From positions 868,001-932,000 of the forward strand of contig NZ_CP081297.1 in NCBI RefSeq assembly GCF_019711355.1: DNA of 64,000 nt, given 5' to 3'. Shown here piece by piece: positions 9,491 through 17,503 of the stretch. Numbering within the stretch: position 1 is the first letter of the stretch; each line of letters opens with the position of its first letter. A model generated the notes under the pieces. That model ran no database searches and was not told the origin of the DNA. It saw nothing but the letters and a program-made list of their open reading frames with translations. The position numbers and the translations under genes were made by a program. The stretch comes from Qipengyuania psychrotolerans (GTDB lineage Bacteria > Pseudomonadota > Alphaproteobacteria > Sphingomonadales > Sphingomonadaceae).

Positions 9491-9877
9491 TTAGGCTTCG
9501 GCGCGCTGCTCCAGCCAGAACAGGCGGGCGACCATTGCAAGCAGGCCGATGCTGGCAGTCGTGCCTACCAAGACGATCCACGGAATGACATTCATTCCCT
9601 GATCGCGTGCGCGGGGCACCACGAAGAACAAAGCCACACCGACCGAAATAAGCAGGTCCCACCAGACCTGCACGCCCCACAGGTTCTGGGTGTGGTTGAG
9701 CCAAACGGGAATTACACCCTCGGTCGCAATCGTGACCACGGTAAAGGCAGCGAAGGCTCCCGATAGCGCTGCGGCCAAACCGGCGCTGCCGATCCGCCCG
9801 TGGCTGACCGCGATATAGATGATGACCACCATTGCGGCAGCGGCACCGCTTGCAGCGAGAATTTCAAAAGGTGACAT
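9491..9877 (-). CDS. Uncharacterised four-segment membrane protein
   Basis: I do not recognise this 128-residue protein. It has about four hydrophobic stretches (5-25, 34-52, 75-90, 100-120) and a WLNHTQNLWGVQVWWDLL loop rich in tryptophan. It starts at the ATG at 9877, divergent from a TetR-family regulator 70 bases away. The intergenic space holds two copies of a 16-bp palindrome. The arrangement strongly suggests that the regulator controls this membrane protein. The extension of the frame to 9931 would run through both operators and is rejected. Confidence 0.7.
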   Translation of the reverse strand: MSPFEILAASGAAAAMVVIIYIAVSHGRIGSAGLAAALSGAFAAFTVVTIATEGVIPVWLNHTQNLWGVQVWWDLLISVGVALFFVVPRARDQGMNVIPWIVLVGTTASIGLLAMVARLFWLEQRAEA

Positions 9878-9895
9878 TGCCTGCTCCGATTCGGG

Positions 9896-9911
9896 TGTAG
9901 CGAGTGCTACA
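9896..9911. promoter_or_regulatory. Candidate operator copy 1 (TGTAGC-N4-GCTACA)
   Basis: A perfect 6+6 inverted repeat, TGTAGC-GAGT-GCTACA, lies 19 bases before the membrane-protein start on the minus strand. The arms are identical to those of the second copy at 9924. Size and symmetry match a TetR dimer site. Confidence 0.75.
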
Positions 9912-9923
9912 CTTGTAGGCTTA

Positions 9924-9939
9924 TGTAGCACCCGCTACA
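9924..9939. promoter_or_regulatory. Candidate operator copy 2 (TGTAGC-N4-GCTACA)
   Basis: A second perfect palindrome, TGTAGC-ACCC-GCTACA, ends 8 bases before the TetR start. It is 28 bp from the first copy. Only the 4-base centres differ, as expected for protein binding sites. Between the copies, TACA-CT-TGTA at 9908-9917 adds another short dyad. Confidence 0.75.
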
Positions 9940-9947
9940 AGGACGGA

Positions 9948-10487
9948 ATGTCAAAACAGCGATTGAGCCGTGAAACCCTGCTGCCCGCCATGGCCGCCTA
10001 CGTTCTGGAGAACGGCATCACCGGGGTCAGCCTGCGTCCACTGGCGAAGGCAGCCGGGACCAGCGACCGGATGCTGATCTATCATTTCGGCAATCGCGAG
10101 GGTGTGGTCGACGCGCTCCTCGAATATCTTGCGAATCTCTTTTCCGCCGTTCTGGACAGCGCGCTTCCCAGTGAACCCGCGTCCGACCGCAAGACGACGG
10201 TTGCCCGCATCCTCCAGGTGACGTCCTCGCCCGAACTCCAACCGTTCTTTCGGCTCTGGTGGGATATTGTCGCAGCCGCAGCGGCAGGCAATGACACGTT
10301 TCGCAGCAGTGCTGCTGCGACGATGGGACAGCTGCTGGACTGGCTGGAGCAGAATATGCCCGCGCAGGATCCCGATCCCAAGGGCGGGGCGCGGCTACTT
10401 TTGACGCTGATTGAAGGATCGCAAATGCTCGGCGCAGTTGGCCGGCAGGATATTGCTGAAGCTGCGCTTGCCGCCCTCGAAGGGTGA
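9948..10487 (+). CDS. TetR/AcrR family transcriptional regulator
   Basis: DNA-binding regulator of 179 residues. The N-terminal helix-turn-helix is clear: LLPAMAAYVLENGITGVSLR, followed by LAKAAGTSDRMLIYHFGNRE, where Y-H-F-G-N-R-E is the usual end of the TetR recognition region. The C-terminal ligand domain is diverse and gives no clue to the inducer. The ATG at 9948 is preceded by AAGGACGGA. It is divergent from the membrane-protein gene, with two palindromes between them, so autoregulation is likely. The frame upstream of 9948 crosses the operators and is not coding. Confidence 0.87.
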   Translation: MSKQRLSRETLLPAMAAYVLENGITGVSLRPLAKAAGTSDRMLIYHFGNREGVVDALLEYLANLFSAVLDSALPSEPASDRKTTVARILQVTSSPELQPFFRLWWDIVAAAAAGNDTFRSSAAATMGQLLDWLEQNMPAQDPDPKGGARLLLTLIEGSQMLGAVGRQDIAEAALAALEG

Positions 10488-10527
10488 CACGCTTGCCGCC
10501 GCGCCAGCGCGTGCTATCCCGGGCGCC

Positions 10528-11733
10528 ATGAAGAAGACTTCCGGAACCGACCGTTCAATCACATCGAAATGGCGCCCAGCCACGCAGGCTGTTCGCGGCG
10601 GCACATGGCGCAGCGAGCATGGGGAAACCAGCGAGGCGCTGTTCCTCACTTCTGGATACACCTACGACAACGCCCAGACCGTGGCCGACCGCTTCGCGGG
10701 CGAGGCGCAGGGCATGACCTATTCGCGATTGCAAAATCCAACCGTGGCCATGCTCGAAGAGCGCATCGCGCTGATGGAAGGCGCAGAGGCTTGCCGCGCA
10801 CAGGCCAGCGGAATGGCGGCCATGACCACGGCGCTTTTGTGCCAGGTGTCTGCCGGCGATCACGTGGTGGGCGCACGTGCAGCATTCGGATCGTGCCGCT
10901 GGTTGCTCGATCACCTGTTGCCGCGCTTTGGAATCGAAACCACGGTAGTCGACAGTGCTGATGATGACGCATGGGAAGCGGCAATCCGCCCCAATACCAA
11001 GGTGTTCTTCTTTGAAACCCCTGCCAATCCCACCCTCGACGTGGTGGATCTGGCCCATGTCTGCAGTGTGGCCAAAGCGCACGGTATTACTACAGTGGTG
11101 GACAATGCGTTTGCCACCAGCGCCCTCCAGAAGCCGATGGATTTCGGCGCAGATGTGGTCGCCTATAGCGCGACAAAACTGATGGACGGGCAAGGCCGCG
11201 TACTGGCCGGTGCCGTTTGCGGTTCCCAGGAATGGATTGAGGAAGTCCTCCTCCCGTTCCAGCGCAATACCGGTCCGAATATCGCGCCGTTCAACGCGTG
11301 GGTCGTGCTCAAGGGGCTGGAAACGCTGGACCTCAGGGCGCGCCGTCAAAGCGAAAATGCTGTCGAACTGGGCAAGGCGATCGAGGCGCGGGTGCCGCGC
11401 ATGCTGCACCCGGGCCTGCCCAGCCACCCGCGTCACGAACTCGCCGTAAGCCAGATGACTGCTACCGGTCCGATATTTGCGTTCGACGTTGGGAAGCGGG
11501 AGACGGCATTTGCCATTCTTGATGCGCTCGAACTGGTCGATATCTCGAACAATATTGGCGATGCGCGCAGCCTCATGTGCCACCCCGCCAGTACCACTCA
11601 CGCAGGGATGAGCCAGGAAGACCGCGACGCGATGGGCGTGACCGAAGGATTGTTGCGGATCAACGTGGGACTGGAAGATATCGAAGACGTGAAAGAAGAC
11701 CTCGAAGTGGCGCTGGGTGCGGCTGGCCTTTGA
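10528..11733 (+). CDS. metZ: O-succinylhomoserine sulfhydrylase
   Basis: PLP enzyme of 401 residues of the Cys/Met metabolism family. It joins O-succinylhomoserine and sulfide to form homocysteine for methionine synthesis. Visible features are Y65-S-R67 and the following LQNPT (phosphate contacts), ETPANPTL, the PLP-binding Asp192 in VVDNAFAT and the Schiff-base Lys217 in AYSATKLMDGQGR. Family enzymes (MetB, MetC, MetZ, MetY) are similar; the ANPTL and GGTWRSEHGETSEALFLTSGY segments favour MetZ. The start at 10528 removes a 39-residue noise extension overlapping the TetR gene. Only 40 bases separate it from that gene, too few for a SAM riboswitch. The next gene starts inside its stop codon. 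Confidence 0.88.
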   Translation: MKKTSGTDRSITSKWRPATQAVRGGTWRSEHGETSEALFLTSGYTYDNAQTVADRFAGEAQGMTYSRLQNPTVAMLEERIALMEGAEACRAQASGMAAMTTALLCQVSAGDHVVGARAAFGSCRWLLDHLLPRFGIETTVVDSADDDAWEAAIRPNTKVFFFETPANPTLDVVDLAHVCSVAKAHGITTVVDNAFATSALQKPMDFGADVVAYSATKLMDGQGRVLAGAVCGSQEWIEEVLLPFQRNTGPNIAPFNAWVVLKGLETLDLRARRQSENAVELGKAIEARVPRMLHPGLPSHPRHELAVSQMTATGPIFAFDVGKRETAFAILDALELVDISNNIGDARSLMCHPASTTHAGMSQEDRDAMGVTEGLLRINVGLEDIEDVKEDLEVALGAAGL

Positions 11734-12461
11734 GTAGCGGGGCCGCCCTTGTCATCGGCGCTGGCGACGGCCTCGGCGGGGCCATTGCCAAGGCCTTTGC
11801 CAGAGAAGGGCTTACCGCTTGCGTCACCCGCCGTCCGCGCCATGAAGACAAGCTGGCGTCACTTGTCGCCGAGATTGAAGAGGCAGGTGGCAAAGCACGC
11901 GGTTTCGGTGTCGATGCGAGGGAAGAAGCAGACACCGTTGACCTCTTCCAGCAGGTCGAGCGTGAGGTCGGGCCGCTGGAACTCGTGGTTTTCAACATCG
12001 GCGCCAACGTCCGTTTTGGCATCCGCGAAACGACTGCGCAGGTTTACCGCAAGGTCTGGGAGATGGCCGCCTTCTCAGGCTTTCTGGCAGGCAGGGAAGC
12101 TGCCCGGCACATGGTCCCGCGCGGCCGCGGGACAATCCTGTTTACCGGGGCAACTGCCAGCATGCGCGGCGCTGCGGGATTCTCCGCCTTTTCCGGAGCC
12201 AAGCATGCGCTGCGAGCGCTGGCCCAGTCGATGGCAAGAGAGTTGGGACCACAGGGAATCCACGTCGGCCATATCGTGCTGGACGGAGCGGTCGATGGAG
12301 AATTCATCCGCGGGCTCTATCCCGATTGGCAAGAGCGGCTTGACGATGATCGCTTGCTGACGCCCGCCCATATCGCCGAGGAGTATGTTCGTTTGTGGAA
12401 GCAGCCGCGCGATGCCTGGACGCATGAACTGGATTTGCGGCCCTGGAAGGAGCAATTCTGA
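11730..12461 (+). CDS. Atypical short-chain dehydrogenase/reductase (FxxxK active site)
   Basis: Protein of 243 residues with an SDR fold: GAGDGLG cofactor loop at 10-16, an N-I-G-A stretch at the NNAG position, and S-A-F-S-G-A-K-H-A-L at the active site. The catalytic tyrosine of YxxxK is phenylalanine (Phe154) while Lys158 is kept. Related proteins with Phe here exist, as I recall, so it may be a family trait. The likely start is TTG at 11730, overlapping the metZ stop as TTGA; all upstream sequence in this frame is antisense-like noise. It is followed with a 1-bp overlap (TGATG) by the isomerase-like gene. Activity is uncertain. Confidence 0.78.
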   Translation: MSSGAALVIGAGDGLGGAIAKAFAREGLTACVTRRPRHEDKLASLVAEIEEAGGKARGFGVDAREEADTVDLFQQVEREVGPLELVVFNIGANVRFGIRETTAQVYRKVWEMAAFSGFLAGREAARHMVPRGRGTILFTGATASMRGAAGFSAFSGAKHALRALAQSMARELGPQGIHVGHIVLDGAVDGEFIRGLYPDWQERLDDDRLLTPAHIAEEYVRLWKQPRDAWTHELDLRPWKEQF

Positions 12462-13072
12462 TGACCAAAACGGTTGAATTCATCCTGGATCTCGCTGCGC
12501 CCAATGGGTATCTCGCGTGGTATCCACTCAAGGAAATCGCGGCGAAAACTGGTGCAGAACTGGTTGTAACACCCGTGTTCCTTGGCGGGATGCACAAGAT
12601 GACGGGCAATTCGCCGCCCATGATGCGCGACGCCGATGTGAAGGGAAAGGTGCCTTACGCGGCGCTGGAATTTCAGCGATTTCTCGACCGGCACGAAATG
12701 GACCGTTTCAAGATCCATCCGGCGCTGCCCTTCAATTCCATCATGCTGCAACGGATACTGTGCGCAGCTGAAAACCAGGCCGAAATGCAGGCCCTGGTCG
12801 ACGCGCTCCAGCCCGCGGTCTGGGAACGCAATATCGATTGCAGCGACGCCGATGCAGTGCGCAGCGTGCTGGAAGATGCAGGCTTCGATGCAGAACGCCT
12901 TCTGGCAGCGACCCAGGACCCCGACGTGAAGCAGCTGCTGGCAGATAATACCGAGCACGCGGTTGAACGCGGTGCTTTTGGCATCCCCACATTCTTCGTT
13001 GGCGATGAAATGTGGTTCGGGAAGGAACGGCTCGGCCAGATCGAAGAATATTTGGCCGGCGGCAAGCCCTGA
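12461..13072 (+). CDS. DsbA-family / 2-hydroxychromene-2-carboxylate isomerase-like protein
   Basis: Thioredoxin-fold protein of 203 residues related to glutathione S-transferase kappa and HCCA isomerases. Family marks are D-L-A-A-P-N-G-Y-L-A at 10-19, a helical insertion, and the FGIPTFFVGDEMWFGKERL block that contains the cis-proline. In characterised isomerases the D-F-x-S-P motif gives the serine that activates glutathione; here that position is Ala13. The protein may have a different chemistry or bind without catalysis. It overlaps the SDR-like gene by one base and probably forms a metZ-SDR-isomerase transcript. It converges on the TadE-like gene with six bases between stops. Confidence 0.8.
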   Translation: MTKTVEFILDLAAPNGYLAWYPLKEIAAKTGAELVVTPVFLGGMHKMTGNSPPMMRDADVKGKVPYAALEFQRFLDRHEMDRFKIHPALPFNSIMLQRILCAAENQAEMQALVDALQPAVWERNIDCSDADAVRSVLEDAGFDAERLLAATQDPDVKQLLADNTEHAVERGAFGIPTFFVGDEMWFGKERLGQIEEYLAGGKP

Positions 13073-13078
13073 TCAGTC

Positions 13079-13480
13079 TCAGCTCGGCAGGTAAATCTGC
13101 TTGGTTTCCGTCAGCACAATCGGCGGAATTTCCGCAAAGGGAATGATCGGCCGAAGCGTGATCGACATGGTCATCGCGCCAGTTTCGGTATTGTTCGACG
13201 TGCCCCGGGCGAAGGTCAGAACCTGGACCGCATTCGGGTCAACTCCGACCAGCGCCGAGCGCGTCGCCGCGATCACACTGGCGTCGGTCGCGGTCGGATC
13301 GACCTTCGCCAAGCGCAGCCCTTCGCCCATTGCGTTACGCATCGAACCGTTGGCGTTTAGGACCAGGCCGAAATTGAGAATACCGATCATCATCGCAATC
13401 AACACAGGCAGTGCGATCGCGAACTCGATGGCGAAAGATCCGGTGTCGTCCCGGCGTAGCTGACGTAGCAGTTTCATCAC
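13079..13480 (-). CDS. TadE-like pilus assembly / pseudopilin-like protein
   Basis: Protein of 133 residues with the TadE signature near the N-terminus: a short basic cytoplasmic lead, D-D-T-G-S-F-A-I-E-F-A-I-A-L-P, then a membrane segment (about 19-40). The glutamate after the G-S-F-A-I stretch is the conserved TadE feature. The rest is predicted outside the membrane. It is the last of three minus-strand genes and overlaps the previous one by ATGA. No tadA, tadB, tadC, rcpA or prepilin peptidase gene lies in the window, so any pilus machinery must be elsewhere. Confidence 0.8.
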   Translation of the reverse strand: MMKLLRQLRRDDTGSFAIEFAIALPVLIAMMIGILNFGLVLNANGSMRNAMGEGLRLAKVDPTATDASVIAATRSALVGVDPNAVQVLTFARGTSNNTETGAMTMSITLRPIIPFAEIPPIVLTETKQIYLPS

Positions 13481-13956
13481 TGGAGCCTCACGATGCTGTC
13501 ACCGGTCACGGTGGTGGGGGCGTAAGGGATGGTGTTGCCATCGAACATCGCGGCCATTCCGCGCCAGTTGAACCCGGTGGAAACGGCCTGGTCGATTTCG
13601 ACGCTGACGAAGCGTTTCTGGACCTGGCCGGCAGTGCATGACGAATTGAATGTGCCAATTGGCGTGCCGTCGCATTCAAGAATGAGATCCACGCGGATGT
13701 CGCTGGCCGGACGGCCGCTGGCAGTGGCAGCTTCGGTCACGAGGTAGCTCACATCTGTGCTGGTGGGCCGCTTGGCCAAGGCATAATCGGTGGTGCGCTG
13801 GGCCGCCTGCTCAAGATCGATCCGTGTCGAGACAATCACCGAAAGGTCTACCATCCCAAGGAAGATCAGCGCCATCAGCGGAGCCGCCAAGGCCAATTCG
13901 ACAAAGGCAACGCCTGAGCAGTCGCGATAGAGTTTGCGCAGGAAGTGATACAGCAT
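13477..13956 (-). CDS. TadE-like pilus assembly protein
   Basis: Protein of 159 residues with a TadE-type N-terminus: D-C-S-G-V-A-F-V-E-L-A-L-A-A-P followed by a hydrophobic membrane segment (about 20-42), then a mainly beta extracellular part. Two cysteines near residues 104 and 117 could pair. It lies five bases after the TadG-like gene and overlaps the second TadE gene by four bases, so the three are likely one operon and may assemble together. Confidence 0.8.
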   Translation of the reverse strand: MLYHFLRKLYRDCSGVAFVELALAAPLMALIFLGMVDLSVIVSTRIDLEQAAQRTTDYALAKRPTSTDVSYLVTEAATASGRPASDIRVDLILECDGTPIGTFNSSCTAGQVQKRFVSVEIDQAVSTGFNWRGMAAMFDGNTIPYAPTTVTGDSIVRLQ

Positions 13957-13960
13957 GGTC

Positions 13961-15241
13961 TTACTCCACCACCCGGATCGTGAACGCGGATGAATTGATC
14001 GTGGTCAGATCCGGATCGCAATTGTTATCGATGTTGTTGGTGCCGCCGAAGCGCACGCGCTGGGTAACAATGAGGAGACATTGGGCGGTTTGCGTGGAAT
14101 CGCCATTGTAGACGAGGTCGTTGGTCGGGAAGTAAATCGCGCCCTGGAGGTTGATGTCGGACCCGCCGTTGATGGTGTTGTTGAGGTCCGATGCGATGGG
14201 ATCCTGATAGAACAGGATGCTCCCGAAATTATGGGCCGGTGCGCTCGCCGCCTCGGCAGCGGTGGGGGCCCGGATGTCGATGTCCGCGCCGCCATTTATG
14301 GACAACGTGGCCACGGTTGTGGGCGTATTGCCTGTCAGGATGAAGGTTACGCCGCCCGTCCCTGCAAGGCGGATGCGGGCGTTCGAGTTGATGGTGAGGG
14401 TCCCGCCATGAATGACGTAGAGCCCGCCGTTCAGCGTAACATCGCCCTGAATACGCAACCCGTTGCGATAAACGCATGGATCCAGCTCCACTGTCTGGCT
14501 CGGTGTGATATTCATGTTGTTGAGCGAACAGGTCATGTGCGACCAATCGAGCGACCGGCTCGCGAGAGGATCTTCGACTGGCAATCCGTACGAAACCAGG
14601 GCGGCATCGCTGGGTACATTGCCGCCGCTGTAGTCGATGCCGCCCACACTCATGATCAGATCGGTGTTGAGATAGCTGGAGCCGCCAAGATCTACCGACA
14701 CGCCTCCCGGTGAATTTGAAGACACAGGGCAGCCCAGATTGACCTGTGCGCCGCCGAATACGTCGACGCCGGTGCCGTCCACCGCCAGTGCGCGAACACA
14801 TGGGTTGCCGACCGCAACGGCGGTCGCCACTGCACGGGTACGAATGGTTGGCGGAGTGCTGAGGAATACCGACGAGAAGGGCAGCGCCTGGCTGGTGGTC
14901 GCGATGACTTCGATGGCGCCGGCATCGCCGGACCATGCTCCGCTGGTAGGCGGCGTGTTGACGGTCTCGATCGTATGTGTGGTGTTGGCTGTGCGGCCAA
15001 CCTCACTGGTGACCGCACCATTGTGATCGCGCCCGAAGGTCATCGCCATGGCCCCGGCGACTGCGCCGGTATCGACGGCTTGCTGCATTTGCCGCTTCCA
15101 CAGATACCACTGCACCGTGTCCACGCTGATGCCGGCCGCACCGACCAGTACGGTGATCCCGGCCCCTGCCATCAGCAGGATATTGCCCCCGGTATCTTTC
15201 CTGAGACGCTCCAGAAATGTCCCGATACGCTTACGCATCAT
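13961..15241 (-). CDS. TadG-like protein (Tad domain)
   Basis: Protein of 426 residues. Residues about 17-37 carry the Tad/TadG N-terminal membrane region (D-T-G-G-N-I-L-L-M-A-G-A), followed by V-G-A-A-G-I-S-V-D-T-V-Q-W-Y and K-R-Q-M-Q-Q-A-V-D, as in Flp pilus-assembly proteins. The remaining 350 residues are predicted outside, rich in Gly, Asn, Thr and Ser with several cysteines, and include asparagine-rich repeats resembling a beta-helix. I see no von Willebrand A metal-site motif, which some TadG proteins have. It is the first gene of the TadG-TadE-TadE set. Confidence 0.78.
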   Translation of the reverse strand: MMRKRIGTFLERLRKDTGGNILLMAGAGITVLVGAAGISVDTVQWYLWKRQMQQAVDTGAVAGAMAMTFGRDHNGAVTSEVGRTANTTHTIETVNTPPTSGAWSGDAGAIEVIATTSQALPFSSVFLSTPPTIRTRAVATAVAVGNPCVRALAVDGTGVDVFGGAQVNLGCPVSSNSPGGVSVDLGGSSYLNTDLIMSVGGIDYSGGNVPSDAALVSYGLPVEDPLASRSLDWSHMTCSLNNMNITPSQTVELDPCVYRNGLRIQGDVTLNGGLYVIHGGTLTINSNARIRLAGTGGVTFILTGNTPTTVATLSINGGADIDIRAPTAAEAASAPAHNFGSILFYQDPIASDLNNTINGGSDINLQGAIYFPTNDLVYNGDSTQTAQCLLIVTQRVRFGGTNNIDNNCDPDLTTINSSAFTIRVVE

Positions 15242-15300
15242 CGTGCCCCTCGGTCTATGCGGTTCTCGATGCTGAGGGATTATTCGAGATGTAACTAAGA

Positions 15301-15313
15301 GTTCGTCGCGAAC
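15301..15313. repeat. Short palindrome in the TadG/S9 divergent intergenic region
   Basis: GTTCG-TCG-CGAAC is a 5+5 inverted repeat within the 187-base divergent space between the TadG-like and S9 peptidase genes. It might be an operator, but a dyad this short can occur by chance. I see no convincing -35/-10 pair in this space. Confidence 0.3.
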
Positions 15314-15428
15314 CGCGGTAAACCCATCTTAACCATGCTGGGTAGTGCGGGAGTTACCAATTCACGGATTTCTGAGGCGTTCGCTTGTGATTTACTGAAA
15401 GTCCAATAGAGTAGATCGCAAGGATTTC

Positions 15429-17429
15429 ATGAGGTTGCACTTGCGTTTCATTTCACTTGCGGCACTTTTATTGGCGGCGACTGCGGTTTCGCTTTCCGCG
15501 CAAGAACCCAGTGGTTCTCCGGAAGCCGATGTCGAAAGGTCGAGCGTATCCTCTCCGCGGGATATTCCGATTTCCGCTTTCGCAGGGAAGAGCCAATTGT
15601 CTTCGGCCCGCCTGTCGGAAAACGGTTCACGGTTCGCTTTCATCAGTTGGCAGGGCGAAAAACTGGTCCTGTCGATTCATAACTCCGATAGCCGGGACCA
15701 GCTCGCTGCCGTGGACCTTGGCACGGGCAATGAATTTCGCTGGTTCCGCTGGGCTGGCGACAACCGGGTTCTGATTTCGATAAGATCCCACGCCGCCGGG
15801 TTTCTTTTCCTGCCGATTTCGCGGCTGATGGTCTACGACATTGAAACTCAAGAAGCGCGATATATCGGCTTTGACCGGCAAGGCCTGGAGGGGGACGACA
15901 TCCTCCACGTCGATCCGGCTGGCAGACATGTCATTCTGTCCGTGAGCAAGCGCGCATTCCGAAATCCGGAGGTTTGGCGCTTCCCGCTGGACGGCAGCGG
16001 TGAAGATGGCGCGGAGAGAATCCTTAAATCCCAGAAGGACGTCGATGAATGGTGGGCCGACGATCAGGGCGTCGTGCGCCTTGGGATGAGCTTCACGACC
16101 GGTGGTTCGGTGAAGATATTCTATCGTCCTGACGCCTCATCGAAATTCGAACGGGTCACGAAACTCAAGAACGATGATGAAGCAGGGCGTGATGCGTGGG
16201 ACGTTATGGGTATCTACGCCGGCCGTGACAGCGGATACGCGATGGTTGATTCCGGAGATGGCCGGACAATCTTGCGGGAAATCGATTATCCTACCGGCCA
16301 GCTCGGCAGGATTGTCTGGGAAAATCCGCGCTGGGGACTCGATAGGGTCATGATGAAGCCCGGGGTTGGCCCGTTGGGTGTGACCTTTACCGATGACGAA
16401 CCGCGGACCGAGTGGTTCGACCCTGCAATGAACCGCTGGCAGAAGGCGCTCGAAGCCGCACTTCCCGGTAGCCGTATCGAAATAATCGACCGGTCTGGGA
16501 CGGATCGGATGCTGGTTGTTCAAAACGGCTCGTCCGACCCCGGGGCGCTTTATGTGTTCACGCCTGCCGAGGGGCGGCTTGATCTGTTTGCCAATCTGCG
16601 TCCGCAGATCGACGAAACCCAGCTCTCCGAGACGAGCGCGCACAGCATTCGTGCTCGCGATGGGGCAAGCTTTCGCGCATTCCTTACTCTACCCCAAGGG
16701 CGCGAGCCGCGGAATTTGCCAATGATCATCATGCCTCATGGCGGTCCCTACGGGATCAGGGACACGATGGTCTATGACGACTGGACCCAGCTACTCGCGA
16801 GCCGCGGATATGCCGTGCTTCGGCCAAACTACCGCGGTTCCGGCGGATATGGCGATGCTTTCGAGCAGCTTGGAGACGGGCAGATCGGCCGAGCCATGCA
16901 GGATGACCTCGGTGATGCAATGGATTGGGCTGTGGGCGAGGGTTATGCGGATCCGTCACGCATTTGCCTCTATGGGGCGAGCTATGGCGGTTACGCGTCG
17001 ATGTGGGGCGTGATCCGCAATCCCGAGCGGTGGCGCTGCGGAGCGAGCTTCGCCGGGGTTACCGACTGGGAAGACTTGCTCAAATACGACCGGGAATACT
17101 TCGGTCGCCATCTCATGGGCAGGCGGGATTACAAGGAGTGGGTGCCGCGGATCACCGGTGACGAGGAATTTGACCTTTCCACCATTTCGGTGACTGACCA
17201 GATCAGCCGGCTCCAGCGTCCGCTGTTCGTAGCGCACGGCACGAGTGATCGGCGCGTCCCGATTTCGCAGTTCGAAGACCTTGTGAGCGAAGCCGTGAAA
17301 ACCGGCGCCGCGATCGAAACTCTCGAACTCGACGATAATCACAACCTGCTCAAGGAGGAGGAAGAATTGAAGTTCCTCGAGGCGCTGGTTGCTTTTCTCG
17401 AGAAGCACAATCCTCCCTTCGCGGAGTGA
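15429..17429 (+). CDS. Secreted S9-family serine peptidase (prolyl oligopeptidase / acylaminoacyl peptidase type)
   Basis: Protein of 666 residues with a signal peptide (hydrophobic 8-21, likely cut after the V-S-L-S-A segment). Residues about 60-400 form a beta-propeller-like region. The C-terminal alpha/beta-hydrolase domain has GASYGGYA with nucleophile Ser518, Asp607 in GTSDRRVP and His638 in DDNHNLL. S9 enzymes cut short peptides, often after proline or at blocked N-termini. A periplasmic or surface location is expected. It is divergent from the pilus-like genes and followed by apaG. Confidence 0.9.
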   Translation: MRLHLRFISLAALLLAATAVSLSAQEPSGSPEADVERSSVSSPRDIPISAFAGKSQLSSARLSENGSRFAFISWQGEKLVLSIHNSDSRDQLAAVDLGTGNEFRWFRWAGDNRVLISIRSHAAGFLFLPISRLMVYDIETQEARYIGFDRQGLEGDDILHVDPAGRHVILSVSKRAFRNPEVWRFPLDGSGEDGAERILKSQKDVDEWWADDQGVVRLGMSFTTGGSVKIFYRPDASSKFERVTKLKNDDEAGRDAWDVMGIYAGRDSGYAMVDSGDGRTILREIDYPTGQLGRIVWENPRWGLDRVMMKPGVGPLGVTFTDDEPRTEWFDPAMNRWQKALEAALPGSRIEIIDRSGTDRMLVVQNGSSDPGALYVFTPAEGRLDLFANLRPQIDETQLSETSAHSIRARDGASFRAFLTLPQGREPRNLPMIIMPHGGPYGIRDTMVYDDWTQLLASRGYAVLRPNYRGSGGYGDAFEQLGDGQIGRAMQDDLGDAMDWAVGEGYADPSRICLYGASYGGYASMWGVIRNPERWRCGASFAGVTDWEDLLKYDREYFGRHLMGRRDYKEWVPRITGDEEFDLSTISVTDQISRLQRPLFVAHGTSDRRVPISQFEDLVSEAVKTGAAIETLELDDNHNLLKEEEELKFLEALVAFLEKHNPPFAE

Positions 17430-17503
17430 AAATCGGAGGATAACCGTCCATTTCTGGCATCACAGGGCTTGTCGTGGACGGCTGAATTCCTACTTTATAA
17501 GCT

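Noticed and set aside
10488-10527. SAM riboswitch before metZ
   Set aside because: Only 40 bases between TetR and metZ, too short for known SAM classes.
10555-11601. 348-codon open frame antisense to metZ
   Set aside because: Shadow frame without start signals; metZ has full PLP-enzyme motifs.
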